A stretch of DNA of 64,000 bases from Lachnospiraceae bacterium (GTDB lineage Bacteria > Bacillota > Clostridia > Lachnospirales > Lachnospiraceae). The notes below the pieces were generated by a model that was given only the letters and a program-made list of their open reading frames with translations, did not search any database and was not told the DNA's origin. Positions 36,201-43,341 of the stretch are shown in pieces. Both the position numbers and the translations under genes were made by a program. The stretch lies in assembly GCA_017962105.1 (NCBI GenBank), contig JAGCVY010000086.1, forward strand, positions 1 to 64,000, read 5' to 3'. Every line of letters begins with the position of its first letter. The first letter of the stretch is position 1.

Positions 36201-38062
36201 TAAGCATCCGTAACCTTCTGCTTCCAAACGACGATGGTGTACTCACTGTTGGCTTTCTCTTCCCAGAGAGCGAAGAACGTCAGCTTGCTCAGAGGGTACT
36301 TCAGGGTAAGCGTACCGTTTTGAATCGTGTAAGCCACGCCGAGATGCTCAACACCGTTATTGTCTTTATACGTTTCCTCAACCGTAATATCAACGGTGGA
36401 AAGGAAATTGCCTTCCGCGTCTGTTACCGTCTCATAAATCGGGATGGTCTTCGCCTCATCCTCATAGCCGGTAATTACACGCCAGCCGCCGAAGTCATAT
36501 CCGACTCTTTCGGTGCTGGGAATACTCTCCAGTGTTCCGCCGATTTTTGCGTTACCGCTCTCTTCGTTGAACTCTGCCAGCTCGAACTGAGCGGGAACAT
36601 ACTTGGCACCGTTACCACTCTCGCCGACATTGAAGTACAGCCAGCGGCCTTCCTGGAAGTACGGATACAGGTTAATGTTGTCCGTAACATCGAGATGTTT
36701 TGTAATTGTGTTGTTGTGGTTATCGATTGTCTGAATGGAAACCCATGTATCGTTGATGCGGTACTGCCATCCACGGAAGATACGGCGGATGGTATCGGTG
36801 GACGGAGCCACAACATCGCTGACAAGAACGCTCTCGGTTTCGTCACCGCCGAGGATAACCAGCTTACGGGTAAGGAGGCTTCCGTTCGGGGATACCTGAT
36901 ATGCAAGCTCGTGGAAGTTCACGAAGCAGTAGTCCTCGTAAAGAGGAGCGACGTAAATATGCGCGCTGTAATCATCGCTGTTTACATCAGCGGTTTCCGT
37001 GTATTCCGTGCCGTCAGCGGTCCAGGTCATCGTAAATGTGCCGTTATCATTATTTACGATATCAACCGCAGACTCGAAGGAAAGCTTCTTCGGGTGATCC
37101 GTCCAGCGGAATGTAATGTCGTCACCGCTCTCGGAAACGAGACCGACAACATACCATCCGTAGAAGAACTTGTTTATAAGGTTGTTCGGGTTGGCAATCA
37201 GCTCAAGGGTTTCATTGTCCTTGACAATCAAGGTGTTCTGGTTGTCACCGGCCTTGTTTACGAAATGATACGGTGCGGCCGTGTAGCGGAATTCACCGTT
37301 GACAACGGATTCCTGCGAATCGTCGGTTACAGGTGCGATGAAATGAATCGTGAAACGAGGAGTTTCAACATTCTCACCGCCCTCATGGCCGATGATTACG
37401 TACACCGAGAAGCTGTCGGTGGAGAACTCGACGGATTCGCCGTTGACCGTGGATTCCACGGCGTCAACGTTGAATGCATCAGTGGAAAATGTGTCCGCAT
37501 CCTGCTTTTTCTCGTCTTCCTTCTCCTCAAAGTGAAGGACATCCACGTTCTCAAGATTCTCGAGATCGCTGCCTACCAGGCGGATGGAAACGCTGACGTT
37601 GCCGTCAGGCTCATACACGTGCTCATGGTCCTCAGCGTCAACAATCGTGATATCGAATACTCTTGTCAGACTGACATTTTCCGCGTCCGTTCCGACTTTC
37701 TTGGTACTCTCATCAACATAGAAATCATAACCGTCATCGCCCGGGCAGATCTCGGAAACAAGAAGTTCTGTTCCCTCCATCGGAATTCCCGCGTCCGCTT
37801 TGTAAGAAACCTCAATGTCGTAGGTCGAACCGTCAGAGGTTGTGATCTTCTTCACAAGGCCCTTACCGTTAGCGGCTTTTGCACCGCGGTTGGCGGGTTC
37901 TCCGGTTTCATCTCCTGTCACATCAACGTCCGAATCATCCTCAGACAACGCAAACGAGCGTACGCCGATTTCTCCCTGCGCCACGGCAAGGAAATTCTGG
38001 CCCACGGTACTGATGATCAGGCAAACCATAACGATTAATGCTAGCAACCGTCTTTTTTTCAA
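30290..38062 (-). CDS. giant pilus-associated surface adhesin (InlB B-repeats, Cna-B/SpaA-like domains)
   Basis: A 2590-residue secreted protein. I place the start at TTG 38062 (LKKRRLLALIVMVCLIIS), 6 nt after GGGAGG; no ATG or GTG in frame has a better site. After the signal peptide comes a unique N-terminus, then many InlB B-type (Listeria-Bacteroides) repeats recognisable by FKGWYED, YGKWEP, FRGWQ and YAVWGD endings. The last 700 residues hold Cna-B/SpaA-like domains (FTNRRNTYDVTVTN, ADYTITKHVFLEEG, LTIQKVDAETLDAVPGAVFDF). The C-terminus is PAPTGHHADTSP, a helix and RSRRCED, a sortase signal. In streptococcal FCT islands such a protein forms the pilus tip; that role is inferred from position after pilin, SipA-like and sortase genes. 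Confidence 0.88.
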   Translation of the reverse strand: MKKRRLLALIVMVCLIISTVGQNFLAVAQGEIGVRSFALSEDDSDVDVTGDETGEPANRGAKAANGKGLVKKITTSDGSTYDIEVSYKADAGIPMEGTELLVSEICPGDDGYDFYVDESTKKVGTDAENVSLTRVFDITIVDAEDHEHVYEPDGNVSVSIRLVGSDLENLENVDVLHFEEKEDEKKQDADTFSTDAFNVDAVESTVNGESVEFSTDSFSVYVIIGHEGGENVETPRFTIHFIAPVTDDSQESVVNGEFRYTAAPYHFVNKAGDNQNTLIVKDNETLELIANPNNLINKFFYGWYVVGLVSESGDDITFRWTDHPKKLSFESAVDIVNNDNGTFTMTWTADGTEYTETADVNSDDYSAHIYVAPLYEDYCFVNFHELAYQVSPNGSLLTRKLVILGGDETESVLVSDVVAPSTDTIRRIFRGWQYRINDTWVSIQTIDNHNNTITKHLDVTDNINLYPYFQEGRWLYFNVGESGNGAKYVPAQFELAEFNEESGNAKIGGTLESIPSTERVGYDFGGWRVITGYEDEAKTIPIYETVTDAEGNFLSTVDITVEETYKDNNGVEHLGVAYTIQNGTLTLKYPLSKLTFFALWEEKANSEYTIVVWKQKVTDAYNASNSQKTYDYYEMAVKTGASGRTLEQLLASNSDVRPYTTLANNATANSEFWGFQYGRAEMTDEGVKGDGSTVVNVYYDRIPRKLEFRISGNSYYYHELLATDNDNDPTKYGLVNNNYVQLYWRNNAFRTSNSNNGTVYSGTIYTRDQWQTICTINALYGQNISEYFPIVGTNGVTYNQGQRWQPQNSSTYSEVLVYIDTMPNESIAFHLNTSSNTTKYIYYYIEPLPGADLTGKTTRDYNGKTFVEYKAMPANYGFFTEAEDYINIIGFSKSSAYPPQGYTSNGSVSSTIWGSGGASTIYCYYLRNQYSLTFDYHYPTEVDMGDKTVVKENIPYESSLDPYNYIAHDDDTENAIRPSESEIPAHYEFKGWYEDANGDTPFNFDTTMPAADKIIYGKWEPIYYNIGIDPAGGVINHINYDEPTDGRYPTFYLSGLLNPDTTDPAWVAALAAVDNDTSWVQTLMETGEGHITSHSTYFSARYGVTIGEYSLERNYVECDEDHEGTKYYYVNMQFDDGDGQILWGLHSDLRNALYLTYDELQAYYKYCKAAKAWHDTANEGYYDGTFPETFEDFMEMYVKKSNTGGYALYRQAIAGTYEFVGWYVKNEDGTISENPFNFTNPIEDAMTLQGVWRKVGNYYIGYDTIYKMDDSTIISGIIPYWTDPADLSTGKYSDGAPTNTTQQPTDIRANGVPAADDYIFRGWQIVKFMGNDEDNMAIYTPLSSTYFDAAAPFTINADYADDSGCIHLQAVYQRVAESDRRPEIANLRLKANGGYLVRADGTRIETSDSDVAITQTTGWKVGTVAEVASEQAIIFGDMQSNDAVHLYKYAVKNGTLGASFDVSNIFFKHPNNHFLIGFDEGSDYSLEGTSGTGDDLKTGEAYIPTFAADGVISVQRTDDIVLYAVWEPMVYVTFENRTTHSVTFDVTSTDSDAMSIVNEVTGIYDRVKYDGSTVTLEPGEKIKFVMPKGAGKTFSVTGTNTSTSQLLTVSSYFNGEQTGQSTAGPNRSSQAQFDLEDTFREDETGVLVYFDGVDTVFFDVNGGTWTDTRTGESYDEVIGNDDYIYVSEDGLVYQPVDFTATSVVATEPSKPVRSGKTFIGWTTDADIAQLDPTGFDLPGTDEASNITNLTVIKSSYLWNFDSEVTEGMTLYAVWGDTVYVRFHVNTTYHYWTDTNTEVFVGPTNGTGNDRIYTVAVAKGDTLTLPSAPTFRNNAANRFYRWVTDTNSQTAAKDIGDISNVYAIGSPVTQNLDLYTSWINADHIDVVISKTVENEDGSALTTEQKNKDFTFTAVITTTTYTMSVYRRTNSGYDNPTLDSETKTETQTITLKHGESSTLPLYFDSEDSTGTFARYTTGHATVVYQSVIITETSDPNYTVTVNGEQVDNGSVTTLRTAPQNTQNGTYGWSSNGSGNSRTYTLHSVPAYSNNDTVAMDFTNIHTHTDVKVSKVVEHDDYLTGNEEFDFTATYTDRNGNPVIPAESDDYTVDGYTVSFTLKDGESVLLRGVPIGGTVTVVEAVAGFIATSTDGTTEGDETFTLTEVSPDGDDEIIFTNRRNTYDVTVTNTVLPVEYGSTTKAFLYTATLWNGDTQVVFPSTLENDSQMTITNARKDMQISLKSGESYVIAGLPGDYKLVVTQTEDPDYITESRLDPNEFAEELTVTIDQLSENAQIDFRNTLKTADYTITKHVFLEEGQELPAGTKFAFTAKLLKAITDTTPAALSADNIAMAEAAGATVNGDIIEFQLGDGDEIVLAGLPVGYFLQVQENASGYAAYVNNIRAISATEQIAQPQGNEKNTINFTNKKTHVVLTIQKVDAETLDAVPGAVFDFYRMVDGEQQTLYTMTSDEYGWLTALESGVTIQQIELENGTYYLSETTPGSGYLKLSEPITIVVNSGETDAENVVTISGSDQAYVIVPGEEGNSVYTIVVKNKVAIPAPTGHHADTSPFLLIFLLGLAVISVLWILRSRRCED

Positions 38063-38087
38063 AACGAGCCTCCCATTGTGCTGTATT

Positions 38088-39593
38088 TTATGCTCTCTCA
38101 GACTCCTCCGCCCCGTTCTCGCGGTAGCGCGTAAGCGCAAGATCTGCGACAAATACGGTAACGGCAAGGAGAAGCATCAAAGGCGTCCATTTGTCGATGA
38201 GGATCATCGGCAGACGCATATTTTCCGTGTTAAAGAAGGTGAGAACCGAAACTGCGGCAAGCACCGCCTCGATGGCGATACCTAACCGGAACTTGCGGGC
38301 GAAGCGGTTGACGCGATAGTAGCGTGTCTCCACAGCCTTGGCAAATTCTGCCTCAGTAACTTCGGCATTCGCCTTATGTCCGTGTTTACTGCGGGCGATC
38401 GCCATGATCTCCTCTCTCTCGGCAAGCTGTGCCGGAGTGAGGCCTGCTGCGTTCCAAAGACTCTTCTTCGACTCATTCAGCTTGCGCATCTTGTCGATAC
38501 GGCCGAATTTGTCGCGAATGCGGTGGAACGGGAACAGGATATATAAAGTAACGTAAACACAGATAAGATTGAGCAAAGCCCATGCATTCAATCCGTAGGA
38601 ACTTCCGCCGGGCAGGAAACGGTCGAAGAGACGACTCAGCCACGAGGAATGCTCTCCGGTCTTCGGTGCATCCGGTCCGCCGCCCTGTTTCGGGGTAACG
38701 GTCGGTTCGGGAGCTGCCGAAGGTGAAGGCTCGGCCGGACGGCCTGTGGGCTCAACTGCTCCGCTGACCACCGGGGTAGGTTCCTCCGACGGGGTCGGTT
38801 CCTCAGACGGCGTAGGCTCATCGGTCACGCTCGGCTCCGGAGCAGGTTCATCCTTATGGGGCGTCAGAACGCCGAACACAAGCAGTCTGCCGTTGGTCTG
38901 TGCATCCGCACAGGTGGACAGCGCGATCACTTTCGTTGCATTCTTGGCCTCCAAGGGCTTCTGTACTTCAGCGTTGGTACCGATATAGGCAATCAGTTCA
39001 TCAAGGTCGCGGTTGCCTACCTCATAGATCTTCTCGTCATACGCGTTCGTCTTCATTGCCGCGAAGAAGCGAATGTCGTAAGATCCGCCGGGGTACACCA
39101 AAACGCCGTCCTGATGCGCCTCGAAATACGAAGGCGTCAGAAAATGATCCAGATCTCCGAACATGGCACCGTTGTCCATGTGATGACCGTAGATCACAAT
39201 GTAATTGTCACTCAGATCCGACTTGTTGTCGAAGGCCATATAGATGGCACCGGTAATGCTTGTCTTACCGTCGACATCATGATTTGCGTAGTACAGATCG
39301 TCCGTGCCCTGCATCACAGGGTAATCGATATGGGTATCGTCGACACGGAGCCATGCGCGGTAGTCCTTTCTCGCTTCCGCGAGGGAGTCCTGTGCGTCCT
39401 GCAGTTCTGCCGTGTCCTGGAATTCGCGTATTCCCGAATCAAATGCCCGGTTCTGGGTATAAACCTGTTCGTACAGGGAATATCCGCTGTACGCAACCAT
39501 CACGGAACCCAGCAAAGCCGAGGATACCACGAGAACGCGAATGCCGGCGAAGCTCAGCATATTCAGTGCACTTTTCAACTTCAACAATAACAT
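38088..39593 (-). CDS. class B sortase with long membrane-embedded C-terminal extension
   Basis: A 501-residue sortase. An N-terminal helix (about 18-38) is followed by the class B catalytic domain: HIDYPVMQGTDDLYYANHD, His in IYGHHMD (137/138), Cys228 in ALSTCAD and Arg236 in TNGRLLVFG. Classic SrtB proteins end near residue 245. This one continues with a Pro/Thr/Glu spacer, an APKTG motif (309-313) that itself resembles a sorting signal, and then helices (LNLICVYVTLYILFPF and two near the C-terminus). It should polymerise the pilin or attach the adhesin, whose signals (SPTG, APTG) match class B pilus sortases of Gram-positives. It lies 15 bp after the SipA-like gene. Confidence 0.92.
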   Translation of the reverse strand: MLLLKLKSALNMLSFAGIRVLVVSSALLGSVMVAYSGYSLYEQVYTQNRAFDSGIREFQDTAELQDAQDSLAEARKDYRAWLRVDDTHIDYPVMQGTDDLYYANHDVDGKTSITGAIYMAFDNKSDLSDNYIVIYGHHMDNGAMFGDLDHFLTPSYFEAHQDGVLVYPGGSYDIRFFAAMKTNAYDEKIYEVGNRDLDELIAYIGTNAEVQKPLEAKNATKVIALSTCADAQTNGRLLVFGVLTPHKDEPAPEPSVTDEPTPSEEPTPSEEPTPVVSGAVEPTGRPAEPSPSAAPEPTVTPKQGGGPDAPKTGEHSSWLSRLFDRFLPGGSSYGLNAWALLNLICVYVTLYILFPFHRIRDKFGRIDKMRKLNESKKSLWNAAGLTPAQLAEREEIMAIARSKHGHKANAEVTEAEFAKAVETRYYRVNRFARKFRLGIAIEAVLAAVSVLTFFNTENMRLPMILIDKWTPLMLLLAVTVFVADLALTRYRENGAEESERA

Positions 39594-39608
39594 TCTGTTC
39601 TCCTTGAT

Positions 39609-40334
39609 TTACAATTTGTTTCGACGGAACAGTGTGATGATCGTTCCGAGTATGTCTTTCTTGGTCACCGGTCCGAAGTACCGGCTGTCAACACCCTTTG
39701 TCCGGTTATCCGACAAAATGAAGTATTCGTCTTCCCCGAGGGTGAGCGGGTATTTCACCCTGTCTCCGCGCTTTGCGGTATCGCGGATGTAGCTCTCCGA
39801 TTCGGCAATCACGTTGCCGTTGACCACCAACCGGTTGTATTCGTTGATGTCCACCGTGTCTCCCGGTGCCGCCATCACGCGCCCCACCATAAGCGTCTTA
39901 GTGCCGTCGCCCTCGATGTCCGCCTCAAAAACGATGACGTCCCGGAATTTCGGTTCGCGGTCCAGCCGGTAGAACACCAGCAGATCGCCCGCATCAATAC
40001 GGGGTTCCATTCCCTCCGTCGGCATGTGTGTGATGCCGATGATCTTGAAGAAAAGGATCCAGATGATCGCAAGGAACACCAGCAGGTAAATCAGGAATCG
40101 CTGGGCATTTTTCATGCCCTTCTCCGCCCTGACAAGCTCTTTCTCAAGCTTAGCGGAATCTTCCTCCGTCAGAGTTTCCTCCACCTCGTCCGGTTCCTCC
40201 TGCAGGGTATCCTCCGTTTCATCCTGCAGAGTATCCTCGGGCTCCTCCGGCTCGGGGATCTCTGCCAGAATATCGGCGAGAGCGTCCTCTTCGGCTTCCC
40301 GCAGCTTATTGTTCTCTCTGTTTTCTGCCGTCAT
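39609..40334 (-). CDS. SipA-like signal peptidase homologue lacking the catalytic Ser and Lys
   Basis: A 241-residue type I signal peptidase fold: acidic cytoplasmic N-terminus (1-75), one membrane helix (79-100), then the peptidase region. Where active enzymes have S-M-x-P, this has EGMEP (Gly108); where they have the K of KRVIGxPGD, this has VGRVMAAPGD (Gly151). ILSDNRTKGVDSRYFG, the SDNRxxSxDSRxxG box, remains. Loss of both residues is also known for SipA of Streptococcus pyogenes pilus islands, where the protein assists pilus assembly without protease activity. Its place between pilin and class B sortase genes matches that order. ATG 40334 is preceded by GGGAGA; the frame upstream is not supported. 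Confidence 0.88.
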   Translation of the reverse strand: MTAENRENNKLREAEEDALADILAEIPEPEEPEDTLQDETEDTLQEEPDEVEETLTEEDSAKLEKELVRAEKGMKNAQRFLIYLLVFLAIIWILFFKIIGITHMPTEGMEPRIDAGDLLVFYRLDREPKFRDVIVFEADIEGDGTKTLMVGRVMAAPGDTVDINEYNRLVVNGNVIAESESYIRDTAKRGDRVKYPLTLGEDEYFILSDNRTKGVDSRYFGPVTKKDILGTIITLFRRNKL

Positions 40335-40364
40335 ACAACTCTCCCGTGAAAATAAAAGGTGAAA

Positions 40365-40433
40365 AGACCCGACAGCCATGTGGAGGACATCGCCGTCGGA
40401 TCTTTCTTTAACGCCCCGACGATCCGCTGGGGC
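40365..40433 (-). terminator. attenuator-like hairpins between pilin and SipA-like genes
   Basis: Just after the pilin stop there is a short stem (GCCCC 40413-40417 / GGGGC 40429-40433), then a 12-bp stem (40392-40403 with 40365-40376, two G-U pairs). On the minus strand this is followed by TTTTCACCTTTT. The downstream genes seem to lack their own promoter, so partial read-through would give more pilin than sortase mRNA. Confidence 0.7.
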
Positions 40434-40442
40434 TATTTAGTT

Positions 40443-41819
40443 TCATGCCTCGTCGTTCTTCTTGGAGCGGTTCATAAGCTTCAGACCGAGCACCAGAATG
40501 AGGATTCCTCCGAAGAGCACCAGAATGTAAGGTGCATAGCGTACGATAACGCCGGTAGGGGAAATGGTCAAAAGGGTGTTGGTGATGACAACCTCATATA
40601 CATTGTCATCATTTTCATCGGCTTCCGTTGCAATAGTAACGGGAGTAGAATCCTGGCGTTCTGCAAGGCTCCCATCAACGGTAGAAGCATCCTCATTTTT
40701 TGTATCATTAACCAAAAGATCACTCGTAACGCTGTAGATAGCACCCGTCACGTTGTTCGTCTCGTTCACGATTACTGTTGTTCCGCAAGGGATACCAATG
40801 ATCTTAACCTTAGCACCGCTCAAAATGCTCACGCTATAGATAAAGCTGTTCAGGTCTGCAGCGTCAGGATCAATGGTTCCATCAACCTTCTGAGCATCCT
40901 CGTCGGAAACGAAGCCGATAAGGTCAACCGGTTCACTAACGCTGGAATTAAAAACAACAGTGAACGGGAACTTATTCTTGCTCTCCGCGTAGGAGTCACC
41001 CTCTACGATCTTACCGATGGTAACGTTGAAGGTGTAGTAGCTGTCTGCGGTATAGCTGGCAGAGCCTTTGGTTTCCCTTACACAGGAAGTAAAGCCGGAA
41101 GTCTTGCCTGCAAGATCCTCTTCTGCCGCGTCAATGCTGTCGTTAACGATAAAGCAGGTGTATCCGTAGATGTCCCAATTGTCAGGGCCGGGCTCATCCG
41201 GGTTAGCATTCTCTGCATAGCGAACGTACACATCGATGAAACGCTCGTGAACATTTTCATCCGCTCCGGAAACCTGTGCCTCAGTTACACCGGCAGCTGC
41301 ATAAGCTTCAGCTGTAATATTTTCGGTAATCTTGTAACGGTAAACTCCGGCACCACCGAAATCGATACCTGCAAAGCTGATGGAAATCTTCTTAATGTTG
41401 TCCTCACCGTCGGTAGCGGTCCTAAGCTTGTCTGCATTAGTCCACTCAATAACACCTTCATCGGCGATAACAGGACTGCCGACACCCGACTTCACCTGTA
41501 CCGTCACAGAGGTCTCAGACGCATGAATGTCAGCATCGTCACTGTCTGTAACCGTAGTATCATCGGTGACCTCCGCACCCTCGATCGTATAGGTGTACTT
41601 GATGTTAGGAGCGCCAACCTCAGCCTCGTCGACATTGTATCCAACGAGGTTTTTCACGAGAAGCAGCGTCTTGCCCTTGCTGTCCGGGGTGTCCGGAGAC
41701 TCGAATTCTCCGATCTTGCCATTCTCATCTTCCATGTCCTCATCAGCGAAGGCCGCTGTCGTCATGGCCATAGCCATAACAAACACAAGGATGAGTGCTA
41801 AAAACTTACTGAATCGCAT
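40443..41819 (-). CDS. major pilin, Spy0128/FctA-type isopeptide-linked backbone
   Basis: A 458-residue secreted pilin: signal peptide ALILVFVMAMAMTTAAFA, two or more Spy0128-like beta domains (repeated patterns such as FAGIDFGGAGVYRYKITEN and YYTFNVTIGKIVEG), then the sorting signal ISPTG (419-423), a helix (APYILVLFGGILILVLGL) and a basic tail (NRSKKNDEA). FctA-type pilins of streptococci end similarly (VPTG then APF..). They are joined by a class B sortase and stabilised by Lys-Asn bonds. It is the first gene of the island, with a strong promoter and a GGAGGAAG site, and is followed by an attenuating terminator. Confidence 0.9.
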   Translation of the reverse strand: MRFSKFLALILVFVMAMAMTTAAFADEDMEDENGKIGEFESPDTPDSKGKTLLLVKNLVGYNVDEAEVGAPNIKYTYTIEGAEVTDDTTVTDSDDADIHASETSVTVQVKSGVGSPVIADEGVIEWTNADKLRTATDGEDNIKKISISFAGIDFGGAGVYRYKITENITAEAYAAAGVTEAQVSGADENVHERFIDVYVRYAENANPDEPGPDNWDIYGYTCFIVNDSIDAAEEDLAGKTSGFTSCVRETKGSASYTADSYYTFNVTIGKIVEGDSYAESKNKFPFTVVFNSSVSEPVDLIGFVSDEDAQKVDGTIDPDAADLNSFIYSVSILSGAKVKIIGIPCGTTVIVNETNNVTGAIYSVTSDLLVNDTKNEDASTVDGSLAERQDSTPVTIATEADENDDNVYEVVITNTLLTISPTGVIVRYAPYILVLFGGILILVLGLKLMNRSKKNDEA

Positions 41820-41893
41820 ATTGCTTCCTCCAATTTTTTATAAAAATTGTTTTTTCTTGCGGCAGGACATACCAACCGCATAATACATTTGTG

Positions 41894-41922
41894 ATTTTAT
41901 CGCATAAGGTTTCATATTGCAA
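41894..41922 (-). promoter_or_regulatory. sigmaA promoter of the pilus operon
   Basis: Minus strand: -35 TTGCAA (41922-41917), 17-bp spacer, -10 TAAAAT (41899-41894), about 75 bp before the pilin start. Confidence 0.75.
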
Positions 41923-41981
41923 GAACAGAACAAGTAAAAAAATGACATTTGGAGTAAAAAAAGTGCAGAAAAATGCAAATA

Positions 41982-42005
41982 GGGCGTTATCCGTGGATAA
42001 CGCCC
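41982..42005 (-). terminator. terminator after rubrerythrin
   Basis: Perfect 11-bp stem (GGGCGTTATCC/GGATAACGCCC), followed on the minus strand by TATTTGCATTTTT, 17 bp after the stop at 42023. Confidence 0.75.
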
Positions 42006-42022
42006 CCAAATCTGTCGTGAAA

Positions 42023-42688
42023 TCAGTAGTTCTCTGCGTGGATTTCGAAGTAGCTCTGTGGATGTGCACAGACCGGGCAAACCTCGGGAGCCTTCGTGCC
42101 GACCACGATGTGACCGCAGTTGCGGCATTCCCAGACCTTGACCTCGCTCTTGGCGAACACTTCCTGTGCCTCAACGTTGTGAAGCAGCGCGCGATAGCGC
42201 TCCTCGTGGCGCTTCTCGATGGCTGCCACGCCGCGGAACTTCGCAGCGAGCTCCGGGAAGCCCTCGGCCTCAGCGGTCTTCGCAAAACCCTCATACATGT
42301 CGGTCCACTCGTAGTTCTCGCCGTCCGCTGCCGCAGCAAGATTTTCCGCCGTACTGCCGATGCCGTTCAGCTCCTTGAACCACATCTTCGCATGCTCCTT
42401 CTCGTTGTCCGCCGTCGTCAGGAACAGCGCTGCGATCTGCTCGAAGCCTTCCTTCTTGGCCTTCGACGCAAAATAGGTGTACTTATTTCTCGCCTGGGAC
42501 TCGCCTGCAAATGCCGCCTGCAGGTTCTTCTCCGTCTGGGTTCCCGCGTACGGATTCTTCGCATCCGCTGCCACTTCGCTCACCAGCTCAAGGCTGTCGC
42601 CGCTCACGCCGCAAACCGGGCAAACCGGCTCCTCGCCGTCCGCCACCGTAAATACTTCACCGCACAATGTGCACTTATACGTCTTCAT
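42023..42688 (-). CDS. rubrerythrin with N- and C-terminal rubredoxin-like domains
   Basis: A 221-residue iron protein that reduces peroxide in anaerobes. Residues 1-35 carry one rubredoxin-like Fe(SCys)4 site (CTLCG ... CPVCG). The diiron ferritin-like domain follows ([48 protein letters not shown]), and a second rubredoxin site is at the C-terminus (CRNCG ... [11 protein letters not shown]). Classic rubrerythrins have only the C-terminal site, so the extra N-terminal one is notable. It lies 63 bp after desulfoferrodoxin, probably in one unit. ATG 42688 was chosen because MKTYKC begins the domain and a GGAGAG site precedes it. Confidence 0.93.
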   Translation of the reverse strand: MKTYKCTLCGEVFTVADGEEPVCPVCGVSGDSLELVSEVAADAKNPYAGTQTEKNLQAAFAGESQARNKYTYFASKAKKEGFEQIAALFLTTADNEKEHAKMWFKELNGIGSTAENLAAAADGENYEWTDMYEGFAKTAEAEGFPELAAKFRGVAAIEKRHEERYRALLHNVEAQEVFAKSEVKVWECRNCGHIVVGTKAPEVCPVCAHPQSYFEIHAENY

Positions 42689-42751
42689 CGTCTTTCTCTC
42701 CTTGTTTTGTATTTGCCATCGCCGGGCGCTGCCGGCGAAATGCATTCATCT

Positions 42752-43126
42752 TCAGGCCTTCCACAGGCTGTGCAGGTTGCAGTATGCGTAGACCGCCTCA
42801 ACCTCGTCGCCCTCGAGGATTGCAAAGGCCGCCTTCGGCTCCTCGCCCGGCGCAAGCACCTTTCTCTGGTTGCCGAACTTCGTCTTCAGGGCAATCCATT
42901 CAATATAATGCTCCGGCAGCATCGGATGCGCAACACTTCCCACCGTAACCGTAACAACACCGTTCTCCACAGCATAAACCGGCACGTGCTTCTCCACGGA
43001 CGCGTCCGTCGTGCCCGGCACAATCTCCTTCATCGGCTGACCGCAGCACATGATCGGCACACCCGTCTTCTTGACGACTGCCACAATCTGTCCGCAGTGC
43101 TCACAGCGATAAAACACCATCTCCAT
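42752..43126 (-). CDS. dfx: desulfoferrodoxin (superoxide reductase)
   Basis: A 124-residue superoxide reductase. The N-terminal desulforedoxin-type centre is YRCEHCGQIVAVV ... MCCGQPM. The catalytic Fe(His4Cys) centre is given by EKHVPV, VAHPMLPEHYIEW and the C-terminal YCNLHSLWKA. It reduces superoxide to peroxide, which the rubrerythrin encoded next removes, a usual pairing in anaerobes. Confidence 0.96.
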   Translation of the reverse strand: MEMVFYRCEHCGQIVAVVKKTGVPIMCCGQPMKEIVPGTTDASVEKHVPVYAVENGVVTVTVGSVAHPMLPEHYIEWIALKTKFGNQRKVLAPGEEPKAAFAILEGDEVEAVYAYCNLHSLWKA

Positions 43127-43181
43127 CTCGTAAACCCTCCTTCTTCTGTTTTTCTCCGGCGGAAAATGCCACCTTACGGGT

Positions 43182-43210
43182 ATTGTACCACATTCCTGTC
43201 ACAATGTCAC
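43182..43210 (-). promoter_or_regulatory. promoter of the dfx-rubrerythrin unit
   Basis: Minus strand: -35 GTGACA (43210-43205), 17-bp spacer, -10 TACAAT (43187-43182). A CGGAAAATG element (43160-43168) lies in the resulting leader. Confidence 0.65.
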
Positions 43211-43212
43211 TT

Positions 43213-43239
43213 ATGATATAATGTCAAAAATGATATAAT
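43213..43239. promoter_or_regulatory. direct repeat, candidate operator upstream of dfx
   Basis: ATGATATAAT occurs twice (43213-43222 and 43230-43239), 17 bp apart, abutting the dfx -35. On the plus strand each copy contains TATAAT. It could be a redox-regulator site or a plus-strand promoter for the decayed gene that follows. Confidence 0.4.
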
Positions 43240-43341
43240 ATTCGAAAATACGGAAAATATTATTCATCCGCCCCTAACCGATTCCTTTTTTCGGCATTAT
43301 CCGTGTGAAAGCTTTCAAGACCATGGGAAAGGAGGACCGCC

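Noticed and set aside
34541..38038. 1165-residue plus-strand open frame
   Set aside because: It is antisense to the giant adhesin, which has a signal peptide, repeats and an anchor. No ribosome site or known domain on the plus strand.
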